Shown: piece by piece, positions 40,901-48,944 of the stretch
Layout of the letters: each line of letters starts with the position of its first letter
How positions within the stretch are numbered: the stretch's first letter is position 1
Assembly (NCBI GenBank): GCA_018882795.1
Contig: VERJ01000001.1
Coordinates: 83,461 to 147,460, forward strand
Length of the DNA stretch: 64,000 bases
DNA from: Burkholderiaceae bacterium
Lineage (GTDB): Bacteria; Pseudomonadota; Gammaproteobacteria; Burkholderiales; Burkholderiaceae_A
Direction of reading: 5' to 3'
The notes under the pieces: generated by a model
Database searches by the model: none
Told to the model about the DNA's origin: nothing
Seen by the model: only the letters and a program-made list of their open reading frames with translations
Program-made: the position numbers and the translations under genes

Positions 40901-41016
40901 ATATATTCACCCGCCTTATAACCCACCGTACTGGAGTTGGCGATGTTATTGGAGATGACATCCAGTGCGTTATTGTTGGCGCGCAATCCTGAGAGACCAA
41001 TCGTGTAATTACTCAT
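37915..41016 (-). CDS. flgE: Flagellar hook protein FlgE, enlarged (1033 aa)
   Basis: N-term NYTIGLSGLRANNNALDVISNNIANSSTVGYKA; C-term GSNVDLANELVKLLIQQRMYSANSQSIRAFDDTLTTTIRM; long central repetitive beta region. Confidence 0.95.
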   Translation of the reverse strand: MSNYTIGLSGLRANNNALDVISNNIANSSTVGYKAGEYIFEDQFYKAINPLDPARAGQGTAKQNIRRLFNMGSVQESANTLDMAITGANGMFRLASNVDPDEVYYTRNGQFAVSKEVDPNFPKRSYIVNENGMYLTGYASQDGATLDDQWTSRLSMPPTSLEPKTTNLSTIAVNLDARTNTYLPSGKVPFNPDVPSSFNNKVSQTVYSADDNGGAHTLTLYYRRVDDKNLTITYDGASFRYPVSEMARNSLGSDPENVVLTSDTTKSLKLVSSSDRATAAIVDKTGGGAVTSDKISVLSAADIQQYARVMVDGIEANTAVSAAAGSVAINGGLSTTATTTANVRQAQIDKVALGGTVDAGKTIKLTINGKDVEYTTTASDVSGGVSVLATNLAAAYNRSSLPEHNYVQATTRGDVVIFTSQIPGDSFTLSPVSVTAGSLITASKNSVFTDNASVNQRTVTLAAAAAGVYVTGNEVNITLGGTTYTHGVGVADTEATIAASLAAKINAANSGAIASSSGGVLTVDAAVSSALSYTLAQGSAASVGTGTTATLATVANSTKPVAQVTQTTISGNYAVGDVVTVNVNGVDLNYTVTSTDIQEEGSTTADFERIAASIVSAFNLSTSPSHTSVTASRDGAKVVFTADVPGNQFSAASSVSGAGAIALDTAITLQQGQKLEFFNPVTTMPSASSSPVGSATVNITANSKIEKDQFVYKLDNGKVTRVVDSLGNAITVSGVSGTTLTLSGTPSVPLANDTLIFYNPVAYRLTLQDGSNVSMGGDLFRGQQNQKFTATTTKYEVYGSLDGTFYNSGNNLYSGNVGFPAPPVGDGAYKPIAEMQFWGGKNIDAVVTNPVTGIPTFESQVTLSGKVTTPGNTPTSMDPDLVFTLDLTGTRNFATPFGVDQSTQDGRSVALLNAVSIDDEGKIVGTYGDGRNFIAGQLVLVNFAATNGLVPSGGNVFQSSYLSGDEVHPNVIVGKPGQKGLGGIRAGAVEGSNVDLANELVKLLIQQRMYSANSQSIRAFDDTLTTTIRMTGG
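39040..39985 (-). repeat. Three divergent tandem ~85-aa beta-repeats within FlgE
   Basis: KTIKLTINGKDVEYTTTASDV.../NEVNITLGGTTYTHGVGVADTEATI.../DVVTVNVNGVDLNYTVTSTDI... each followed by a helix-like segment (ATNLAAAYN, AASLAAKIN, AASIVSAFN) and a strand (VVIFTSQIPGDSF, VVFTADVPGNQF); boundaries approximate. Confidence 0.7.
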
Positions 41017-41081
41017 TCCCGACTCCTTGCTTTATATTTCTGTTGACCCGAAAAACGTTTCCTGAAATTTATCCAACCCGA

Positions 41082-41777
41082 TTACTGCAACACCCACTGC
41101 TTGACCTCGCTTGGCGCAATCTTTCGGCCATCTGCCAGAGTCATGTTGATACTGACGCCATCACGGCCCACAGCCGTTACACGCGAGGCAACCATGCTTT
41201 CACCCACAATGGTGTTGGCCCCATTTGCGCCCGTGACTTCCAGGTAATAAGTGCCAGCACTGAGCGGCTGACCATCGGGCCCTAAGCCATCCCAGTAGAG
41301 ATTCGAGATACCGGCAGGCGATGCGCCCACTTTGCTGTTCATGACTACGTTGCCGGCGCTGTCCGTGATCTTCACTGTGGTATCGCTGACTGGCGCCGAG
41401 AAATTCGCACCAATCACCACTGGATTCACACCATCAAACTTGATCGTGTTGGCAGATACCAAGGCAGAGCGGCCGACCGTTAACGACTGACTCATGAAGT
41501 CAGACATTTGCATCTGCTCCATCAGGGCCGTCATGGTTTTGTTCATGTTGGAGATGCCATCCACCATGTTGAGCTGCGCCAACTGGGATGTCATCTCTGC
41601 GCTCTCCATGGGATTAAGCGGATCCTGGTTTTGCAGCTGGGTGGTGAGCAATTTCAAGAAATTGCTCTGGAGTTCTTTGGTGGAGGTGCCATCTAACGCC
41701 TTGGCGGCGGATGTACGTGAAGCCGGATCGTAGTACGTCAATCCAGCGATATTCAGGTCATTGATGGAAGTGGCCAT
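41082..41777 (-). CDS. flgD: Flagellar hook capping protein FlgD
   Basis: FLKLLTTQLQNQDPLNPMESAEMTSQLAQLNMVDGI. Confidence 0.97.
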   Translation of the reverse strand: MATSINDLNIAGLTYYDPASRTSAAKALDGTSTKELQSNFLKLLTTQLQNQDPLNPMESAEMTSQLAQLNMVDGISNMNKTMTALMEQMQMSDFMSQSLTVGRSALVSANTIKFDGVNPVVIGANFSAPVSDTTVKITDSAGNVVMNSKVGASPAGISNLYWDGLGPDGQPLSAGTYYLEVTGANGANTIVGESMVASRVTAVGRDGVSINMTLADGRKIAPSEVKQWVLQ

Positions 41778-41799
41778 TTCCGTTTTACCTTTTTAAAAA

Positions 41800-42207
41800 T
41801 TACCCTTTACCCATGCTCAATGTGCGCAGCATCAACAGCCGCGTGTTGTTCATGAGTTCAATATTCATTTGATAAGAACGCGAGGCCGAGATCATGTTGA
41901 CCATCTCTTCCACCGGGTTCACGTTTGGCATTTCGACATAGCCCTGTGCATCTGCGCGGGGGTGGCCAGGTTTGAATTCTTTGCGCAGCGGCGCGTCGTT
42001 TTCCACGATGTTGGCCACTTCCACACCCGAGCCCGGCGCCCCATCAATCGGCGTCGTGCGAAACACCACCTGGCGGCCGCGGTAAGGACGGCCATCTGGG
42101 CCTTCCAAGGTTTCAGCGTTCGCGATGTTGGATGCAGTGGTGTTCAGACGGATCGACTGGGCCACCAGGCCAGTGGATCCGATTTCAAAGGTGCGCATCA
42201 GGCTCAT
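41800..42207 (-). CDS. flgC: Flagellar basal-body rod protein FlgC
   Basis: FEIGSTGLVAQSIRLNTTASNIANAET; YVEMPNVNPVEEMVNMISASRSYQMNIE. Confidence 0.97.
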   Translation of the reverse strand: MSLMRTFEIGSTGLVAQSIRLNTTASNIANAETLEGPDGRPYRGRQVVFRTTPIDGAPGSGVEVANIVENDAPLRKEFKPGHPRADAQGYVEMPNVNPVEEMVNMISASRSYQMNIELMNNTRLLMLRTLSMGKG

Positions 42208-42217
42208 GGCTTAGTCC

Positions 42218-42639
42218 TTAACCCGGTTGGCCACTGATCGCCTGCAGGCGGGTCTTGATGCTGGAGCCAAAGAATTCAATGGCGGCCTGCATCATCATGA
42301 GTTCTGTGCAAAGTGAACACGCTCGGTATCGGCATCCACGGTGTTGCCATCCAGTGAAGGCTGAATCGGGCGGCGATACAGCAGATTGGGGTCTTCATAT
42401 TCCCCTCCCCCTTGGGTCTCGATGTGGGTGGCGGAAGTCCTGGAGACCGTAAGCCGGGGATTGATCTCAAAACCCTGGAGCCGCTGCTGCAAGACATCCG
42501 AGAACACGATGTCTCGGGCCTTGTAATTCGGGGTGTCCGCATTGGCGATATTCGAGCCGAGAATCTCCTGGCGATAAGCACGCGTCAGGAGCGCTTTCTC
42601 ATGAAAGGCCAGCGTGTCGTATTGAGGAACTAATTTCAT
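42218..42639 (-). pseudogene. flgB: Flagellar basal-body rod protein FlgB, interrupted by a 1-nt frame change near codon 114
   Basis: ORF 42295..42639 ends DGNTVDADTERVHFAQNS*; the -1 frame from 42298 to 42218 encodes MMMQAAIEFFGSSIKTRLQAISGQPG*, the expected FlgB C-terminal helix. Confidence 0.85.
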
Positions 42640-42701
42640 GCAACACCCCTTGCAGTTTTCGGGCCACCCCCACCAGCGGTGGAAATGGGGTTGTCCTTCT
42701 T

Positions 42702-42720
42702 AAAGCAATTGGCGTGCCAA
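42702..42720 (-). promoter_or_regulatory. Sigma54 (RpoN) promoter upstream of flgB
   Basis: Minus strand TTGGCACGCCAATTGCTTT: TGGCACG-N4-TTGCT, GG-N10-GC spacing. Confidence 0.88.
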
Positions 42721-42750
42721 ATAAATTAATTCAATAAAATCAATGACTTA

Positions 42751-42779
42751 TAAAACGAAAAGGCCCCATATCGGGGCCC
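42751..42779 (-). terminator. Rho-independent terminator after the carbonic-anhydrase-like gene
   Basis: Minus strand GGCCCC-GATAT-GGGGCC-TTTTCGTTTT. Confidence 0.85.
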
Positions 42780-42860
42780 ATATCGGACGAGGGATTTAGC
42801 CAGAGCCATCAATCCGGCATGTTTTGCCTGATCGATCAGGAAAGAACTGCCTGATCCCGC

Positions 42861-44069
42861 CTAGCTGCGGGACTCTTTGATCAGACGGCTATTGGCGGGC
42901 TGAACCGGCCGAGTGTTGTTGGGGTAAAGCCGCGCAAAAATGGCGATCTGATCAGAGGAGACCTCAATCGGTGTCTTCAGGACATACCAGGTGACGCCCT
43001 CGGTGCAAGGCGGGGTGGTGAGTGAACCCATGTAGGTGTAGTAGGACAGTTTGCGTGGCAGAACCTGGCCCAGATTGATCATGAGCTCCGGCGGGGCGAC
43101 CGCCTCATTGCGCACCAGGGGAATGTGATTCCAGATGGATTGAATGAACGGGTTTTCTTTACCCGGAATCGGGCTGAGCAACACAGAGACCGCGGCCAGA
43201 CGGCCTTGGCCATCGCGGAAATGCAGCTGCATGCTCATGCCATGGGTTTTCCCCTCGATGCGCTCCTCTGCAGGATGGCGAAACTCCAGGTGCATCAGCC
43301 GATACGTGTTGCCCAGAACCCTCATGGATGCGCCAGACAGATAGTGCACCTCCAGGGTCTTGCCCGTATCGATCACCTTGAACAGTGAAGGCTTCACATC
43401 GAAAGTGAGCTCTGGCAGATCAACACCGACACCATCACGCAGATCGATTGGTGATTGGAATTGGCCCTTATCGCAAGCCGCATAACGGGCGTGCAGCTTG
43501 CCCCAATTCGCCGGGCCACGATCACCATCGTAGGACCAGGGCACCATGGGCGCAGCCTTGGCTGAACCGGTTCTGGATTCCACAGGTTTTGAAGACGGTA
43601 CGGGCGGAGACGAAGACTTTGCAGGGGCTGCTATGGCGGAAGCCGCATCAACAGAACGAATCACCAGCTCACCACTGCCCTGCATGCGCTCGCGAATGGC
43701 CTGTCGCACGGCCTCATTTGGATCAGCCGGAACAGGCATTGATGTTTTCACTGCCTGCGCACCATTGACGGTTACCGAGATTGGTCCAGACTTGGCCGGG
43801 ACGGCCAGGCCCTGAGCTGGGACATTCTTTGCGGCAGTTGCCGCGGCGGGAGATGTCACAGCCGGGGCCGAGGCTGCCGCCGGGGCAGCCATGGGCGTGG
43901 GTGCGATCGGCGTGATTTGAATCGGATCTGCCTTGGGGAGCGGCGCAGGGTCGCCAGCAAAGGCGAGGCTTGCCAGGGCCAGCAGGGCCAGAGCCGCCAG
44001 GCCACGCGCGGGGCCAGTGTAATCCAGTAATTTTCGGCGATAAACAGTCATGAAGACGCTTCCTCTCAT
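42861..44069 (-). CDS. Alpha-carbonic-anhydrase-fold protein, predicted catalytically inactive
   Basis: WSYDGDRGPANWGKL...QSPIDLRDG...YMGSLTTPPCTEGVTWYVLKTPIEVS alpha-CA signatures; zinc His positions replaced (LEFRHPAEERIEGK...SMQLHF). Confidence 0.85.
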   Translation of the reverse strand: MRGSVFMTVYRRKLLDYTGPARGLAALALLALASLAFAGDPAPLPKADPIQITPIAPTPMAAPAAASAPAVTSPAAATAAKNVPAQGLAVPAKSGPISVTVNGAQAVKTSMPVPADPNEAVRQAIRERMQGSGELVIRSVDAASAIAAPAKSSSPPVPSSKPVESRTGSAKAAPMVPWSYDGDRGPANWGKLHARYAACDKGQFQSPIDLRDGVGVDLPELTFDVKPSLFKVIDTGKTLEVHYLSGASMRVLGNTYRLMHLEFRHPAEERIEGKTHGMSMQLHFRDGQGRLAAVSVLLSPIPGKENPFIQSIWNHIPLVRNEAVAPPELMINLGQVLPRKLSYYTYMGSLTTPPCTEGVTWYVLKTPIEVSSDQIAIFARLYPNNTRPVQPANSRLIKESRS

Positions 44070-44099
44070 CTGAGGAAACGGTCGATCGGGGTCAACTGT

Positions 44100-44876
44100 T
44101 TAATTGACCAACAAGCCCTGACGGATCAGTCGAAACGGTGCTTCGAGCGAGCGCTGCACGAATTCCGGCAGGTCTGGCAGCACAATGATCAAGACCAAAA
44201 AGGCCAACGGTACGGTGATGGCAAAGCCAACGGAAAAGAGGTTGAACTGTGGGCTCGTGCGGGCCAGGATCGCCTGGATCACATAAAAAAGCAGGTACAC
44301 CACGATCGATGGCAGAGAGAGCAACAGCCCCAGCTGAAAAGCCCGGGCGATCATGCCCGTGACCGCCGGAAGCGTCCAAACGGCGGGCCACTGGCCGAAA
44401 GGTAGGTTTTTGAAACTCTCCACCAACACCTCCAGCAAGACCAGATGAATGTTCAGCATGAACATCAGCGCAATCGCGGTGAGCCCCAGAAATTCACCCA
44501 TCAGACCTGAGGCGATATTGGGGTCACGGACATAGTTGCTGGCAAAGCTCAGACCCGTTTGAATCGACAGGATCTCGGCTGCCAATTCCACTGCCATCAA
44601 TCCCAGTCGAATCAAAAAACCGATGAACACACCGATCAGCAATTCGATGCCAGCCGCCACAAAGGTTGGCGGCGCCAATCCGAATGCCTTTGCCTGAGGT
44701 ACTAACCCCGGCAGAATCGAGATCGCAATCAACAGGGCCACCATCAGCCGCAGCCGCATGGGAAAGGCACGAAACGCAAAGAGTGGCATGGAGAGAAACA
44801 TGCCGAAGATCCGCAGGGAGACGAGCATCAGGCCAGTGGCCCACTGCATAAAGAAATCGGCGGTAATGGTCAGCAT
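44100..44876 (-). CDS. fliR: Flagellar export protein FliR
   Basis: 258 aa polytopic; GLMLVSLRIFGMFLSMPLFAFRAFPMRLR. Confidence 0.95.
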   Translation of the reverse strand: MLTITADFFMQWATGLMLVSLRIFGMFLSMPLFAFRAFPMRLRLMVALLIAISILPGLVPQAKAFGLAPPTFVAAGIELLIGVFIGFLIRLGLMAVELAAEILSIQTGLSFASNYVRDPNIASGLMGEFLGLTAIALMFMLNIHLVLLEVLVESFKNLPFGQWPAVWTLPAVTGMIARAFQLGLLLSLPSIVVYLLFYVIQAILARTSPQFNLFSVGFAITVPLAFLVLIIVLPDLPEFVQRSLEAPFRLIRQGLLVN

Positions 44877-44915
44877 GAGCGGTCAGTGCGCGGCGCTTTG
44901 AGCCCGATGCGGCCC

Positions 44916-45185
44916 TTAACTCATGATGCTCGGGATACGCAGGATGATTTCGCGCAGATAGTCGGAGAACAATGCCAATAAAGCGGGCCCAGCCACCAGA
45001 ATCACCAGCACCATCACAATGATCTTGGGCACAAAGGCGACCGTTGTTTCGTTTAACTGGGTTGCGGCCTGCAAGATGCCAATGATCAGACCCACAATCA
45101 GCAATGCCAACAGAATCGGGCCACTCAGAATGAGTGCCATGCGCAAGGCCTGAAACACCAGCTCAATGACAAAGGTGGCGTCCAT
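44916..45185 (-). CDS. fliQ: Flagellar export protein FliQ
   Basis: 89 aa; LIVGLIIGILQAATQLNETTVAFVPKI. Confidence 0.97.
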   Translation of the reverse strand: MDATFVIELVFQALRMALILSGPILLALLIVGLIIGILQAATQLNETTVAFVPKIIVMVLVILVAGPALLALFSDYLREIILRIPSIMS

Positions 45186-45937
45186 TACAGCCCCCCAACC
45201 ATATAGCTCTCCACCAGTGAGGCCGCCAGCAGGCCCCAGCCATCGGCCATGACAAAGATCAGCAGTTTCAAGGGCAGTGAAAACATCATGGGCGAGACCA
45301 TGACCATACCCAGGGAAGTAAGAATACTTGCGACCGCAAAATCAATGGCTAAAAACGGCAGAAAAATCATGAACCCAATAATGAATCCAGTCTTGATCTC
45401 GGAGATGGCAAATGCAGGAATCAGCACCATGATCGGCACATCTTCTCGAGATTGAATGGGTTTGCCGTGCAGCTTGGCGAACAGGGCCAGGTCATCCTGC
45501 CGCGTCTGCTTGAGCATGAACACTTTCAAAGGCTTACTGCCCTCAGCGACCGCCTGATCGAACGAGAGCTTTTTCTGGGTGTACGGGATGTAGGCGTTAT
45601 CGTAGATCGGGTCCAGCACGCCCGGCTTCATAATAAAAATAGTGAGAAAAATCGATAGGCCCACCAGCACCAGGTTGGGCGGCATGGTGGTCAGACCAAG
45701 GGCCTGCCGCAGCAGTGCAAACACAATCAGGATGCGGGTGAAACTTGTCATGAGCATCAGCGCTGCCGGAATGAAGGTCAGCGCGGTGAGCACAATCAGG
45801 GTCTGCACAGGCACCGAATAGGTGTTACCACTCTGCGTGATGAGTGGCAGTGACTGGGCATAGGCCGTGGCACCAAACAGCAGGACCCCCGACACCAAGG
45901 AAACTGATAGGCAGATTTTCTGAAACCGCGTGATCAT
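45185..45937 (-). CDS. fliP: Flagellar export protein FliP
   Basis: LTFIPAALMLMTSFTRILIVFALLRQALGL; PAFAISEIKTGFIIGFMIFLPFLAIDFAVAS. Confidence 0.98.
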   Translation of the reverse strand: MITRFQKICLSVSLVSGVLLFGATAYAQSLPLITQSGNTYSVPVQTLIVLTALTFIPAALMLMTSFTRILIVFALLRQALGLTTMPPNLVLVGLSIFLTIFIMKPGVLDPIYDNAYIPYTQKKLSFDQAVAEGSKPLKVFMLKQTRQDDLALFAKLHGKPIQSREDVPIMVLIPAFAISEIKTGFIIGFMIFLPFLAIDFAVASILTSLGMVMVSPMMFSLPLKLLIFVMADGWGLLAASLVESYMVGGL

Positions 45938-46482
45938 TTCTTATTCTTTCTAAGCAGTTCCGACAGGCGGGCAGCGAAGTCCACGGGTGCGGGCGAGGCG
46001 GAGAGACCCGCCACTTCCTGCTGCGAGAGCTCGGCAATCAGGCTGATCTGGTTGGCTGTGTGGCCCAGCACATAGACCCGGCCCACCACACTGGCAATCA
46101 CGATCCGCTCACGCGGCCCAAGACTCTGAACCGAGAGGATTCGAATTGAGGAATTGGGCACCGTGGCCGTCATGTTTTTGTGCACCAGCCAGGCCACCAG
46201 CAAGACCACACCAGCCAGCAGCAGCAATGTGATGAAGGTCAGCCAGATCATGCCACCGCCGCTGGAGGCGGGCTGATAGACCGTGGCGGCAATCGATGGC
46301 GCAGCCGGTGCACTGGACTGCGCCTGGGCAAAGGCCAGGCAAGAGATCAGCGACAGAAAAGAAAAAAGCGCGGTCCTTACGGATCGCGCCAAGGAGACCA
46401 ACAATGAAGCTGCTGTTGCCGACTGGGGCGGTGGGGGCTGATGCGATTCTTGGTGGGGAGTGACTTCTTGGTGAATCGGCAT
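45934..46482 (-). CDS. fliO: Flagellar biosynthesis protein FliO
   Basis: Single TM then SIRILSVQSLGPRERIVIASVVGRVYVLGHTANQISLIAEL; between fliP and fliN. Confidence 0.9.
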   Translation of the reverse strand: MPIHQEVTPHQESHQPPPPQSATAASLLVSLARSVRTALFSFLSLISCLAFAQAQSSAPAAPSIAATVYQPASSGGGMIWLTFITLLLLAGVVLLVAWLVHKNMTATVPNSSIRILSVQSLGPRERIVIASVVGRVYVLGHTANQISLIAELSQQEVAGLSASPAPVDFAARLSELLRKNKK

Positions 46483-46507
46483 CTGCTGCCCCCTTAATGA
46501 AGATTCT

Positions 46508-46900
46508 TTATCGGTTGATTTTTCTGAGCCTCTCCGCCGGGGTCACGATATCGGTTAACCGGATGCCGTATCGGTCATTGACAATCACCACCTCACCCTG
46601 AGCGATTAGGCAACCGTTGACCACCACCTCTAGCGGTTCGCCCGCAAGCATATCAAGTTCGATGACCGAACCGTAGGACAGGGCCAAAAGATTGCGGATC
46701 TGCATCTTGGCCCGGCCGAGCTCCACCGTGACCTGTACGGGAACATCGACCACCAGATCAATGTCGTTGAGCACGGCGGGCGCTCTGGGGGTGCTGTCGC
46801 CATCCAGCTCGTCATAATCAGCGGCCCGAACGCCGGCCTGGGTGCGCTCTTTCAAGCCTTCGGCCAGGCTATCGCTGCCCGGGGTTGTGTTCTCTGCCAT
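46508..46900 (-). CDS. fliN: Flagellar motor switch protein FliN
   Basis: DVPVQVTVELGRAKMQIRNLLALSYGSVIELDMLAGEPLEVVVNG. Confidence 0.97.
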   Translation of the reverse strand: MAENTTPGSDSLAEGLKERTQAGVRAADYDELDGDSTPRAPAVLNDIDLVVDVPVQVTVELGRAKMQIRNLLALSYGSVIELDMLAGEPLEVVVNGCLIAQGEVVIVNDRYGIRLTDIVTPAERLRKINR

Positions 46901-46944
46901 GATGATCTTCCTTTCGTTGCTTGCTGCTATCGATTCAAAGTGGG

Positions 46945-48102
46945 TTAAGCGGGATTGGGGCTGCCTGCAGCCGCAGGCGCTACCGTGCCGGGATCACCGC
47001 GCATCGCGGCCTCGAATGTTTCACCTGCGCGTGCCGACTGCCGTTCATAGAGATCACCGCGCTCTTCTGCGCGCATCATGGATGGGCCCAGACGGCCTCG
47101 CTCAAGCGGCGCCTTCAGGTATTCCTCAGGCCGCTGAATGCTCTGCACCTTCACGGCATAGCGGCCATTTTTCACGCCATATTTGCCGCGGATGACAGGC
47201 AGACCATCCACATACACGGTAACGGGATCCACGATTTCAATCGGAATGATCTCGCCCACGGCCATGGAAAGCACATCGCCCAACAACATTTCTTTTCGGG
47301 CCAGCACGGCCACGGCGGTCACTGGTGTGGACTGGACTTCATTTTGCAGCTTATCGACCCAGATCTTGTCGGGCTCTGAGACCAGCTGCATGTTTTCATA
47401 GAGCACACCTTTCAGGGGCTCAAGCACCCAGAACGGGATGCAGAGATCGACATCGCCTTCACGGCCATTGATATCAATGGTGAACTTGGCATGCATCACC
47501 ATCTCTTCAGGGCTGGTGATTTTGGCAAAAGTGAAGTTGGTCTCCTGGCGCATGAAGTCAAACTTCATTTCATGCACGGATTTCCAGGCCTTTTCATACT
47601 CGTTTAAGAGGCCATCCATAATCCGGCGCACAATGCGCAACTCGGTGGCGGTGTATTCCTTCACGCTGGTACGGGGTGCCAGGCGGCCCTCGCCACCAAA
47701 CATATTGTCGATGGCGATATAGATCACGCCCGGATCAATACACCAGCAGCCGGTTCCCTTGAGTGAGCGGATGTTCACGATATTGATGTTCGTGCGCTCA
47801 GGAAAACCGTCGATGAATTTCTTATAGGTCTTCACCATCGGCAGATGAACCCGAACCTCCACCGGGGATCGGATCATGTTGAACAGTGTCAGCCGCACGG
47901 TGCGGGCGAATTTTTCGTGGATCAGCTCCAGGGTGGGCATGCGCCGGCGCGAGAGCTGCTCCAGCTTGTTGAACATGCCCTTCTGATTTTCGACCTTTGC
48001 GCGGTACGCCGGATCCATGTCATCCATGGGATTGCGAGCCTCGTGGGGGACATCGTCCTCCGCCACTGCGGCAGTGTCTTGCGGATTGTCGTTTTCAGCC
48101 AT
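46945..48102 (-). CDS. fliM: Flagellar motor switch protein FliM
   Basis: TLELIHEKFARTVRLTLFNMIRSPVEV; LKGTGCWCIDPGVIYIAIDNMFGG. Confidence 0.97.
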   Translation of the reverse strand: MAENDNPQDTAAVAEDDVPHEARNPMDDMDPAYRAKVENQKGMFNKLEQLSRRRMPTLELIHEKFARTVRLTLFNMIRSPVEVRVHLPMVKTYKKFIDGFPERTNINIVNIRSLKGTGCWCIDPGVIYIAIDNMFGGEGRLAPRTSVKEYTATELRIVRRIMDGLLNEYEKAWKSVHEMKFDFMRQETNFTFAKITSPEEMVMHAKFTIDINGREGDVDLCIPFWVLEPLKGVLYENMQLVSEPDKIWVDKLQNEVQSTPVTAVAVLARKEMLLGDVLSMAVGEIIPIEIVDPVTVYVDGLPVIRGKYGVKNGRYAVKVQSIQRPEEYLKAPLERGRLGPSMMRAEERGDLYERQSARAGETFEAAMRGDPGTVAPAAAGSPNPA

Positions 48103-48151
48103 GGTAGGTGTGCTCGAACCGATTTCCTGTTATGCGTTCAGCCGCTGTTGA

Positions 48152-48883
48152 TTACTGCATGACCAGGCGATCAAACAGAACGCCCTGGACTGGCAGGTCC
48201 ATTTCAGTGACTTTCCAATATTGGGCGGCAGCCTCAATGGCAGTCTGGCTCAGGCGCTCACCGGCCGTGGTGGTCTTGGGCACTGCGCCGATACGCTCCA
48301 GATTTGCGAGTTCAGCGGATTCAAGACGCTGCTGCAAGATATAGATGGCAGTGAGCTGCGGCTCAATGATGGAATTGATCACCAAAGCGATCTCTTTGGC
48401 CATGGCATTTTTGCCATCTACAGTTGCGAGCTCCTGCATGGTGCGAGAAGAGAGCACCAGAATGATCTTGTCGCGAATCACCGGCAGGAAATTCTTGATC
48501 TTGCCTTCAGTTGCCGCATCACCGGTACGCAGCACGATTGCGGTCTGCAGATAGTGCTCACCACCACGCCCCGGCAAATTCACCGTGAATTCATCCATCT
48601 TGATAAAGCGCGGAGGTTTGTTTTCCTTGCGGAACTCCATCTGCTTTTTCAATTGATATTCCGGAGTGGCCTCCAGCTCGGCCTGCTTACGCTTGGCCTC
48701 GGCCTGGCTCTGCGAGTACATGTAGTAACCCACACCACCCCCGATCACCACGACCGCGCCAAGGATGATGAAGATCAGCTTCTTCTTGCTTTTCTTCGTT
48801 GCGTCACCTTCCGCGGGGGCAGCTGCGGCCACCGATGCAGGCGCCCCTGCAGCTTCTTCTGGGATTGCGATTTCGTCAGCCAT
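48152..48883 (-). CDS. fliL: Flagellar basal-body-associated protein FliL
   Basis: Single TM; MDEFTVNLPGRGGEHYLQTAIVLRTGD; VLSSRTMQELATVDGKNAMAKEI. Confidence 0.94.
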   Translation of the reverse strand: MADEIAIPEEAAGAPASVAAAAPAEGDATKKSKKKLIFIILGAVVVIGGGVGYYMYSQSQAEAKRKQAELEATPEYQLKKQMEFRKENKPPRFIKMDEFTVNLPGRGGEHYLQTAIVLRTGDAATEGKIKNFLPVIRDKIILVLSSRTMQELATVDGKNAMAKEIALVINSIIEPQLTAIYILQQRLESAELANLERIGAVPKTTTAGERLSQTAIEAAAQYWKVTEMDLPVQGVLFDRLVMQ

Positions 48884-48944
48884 GATGCTCTCTCACTTAT
48901 GTTGTCTGTTGTCTCGAATCAATATCTCGGATGTAACTTGAAGG

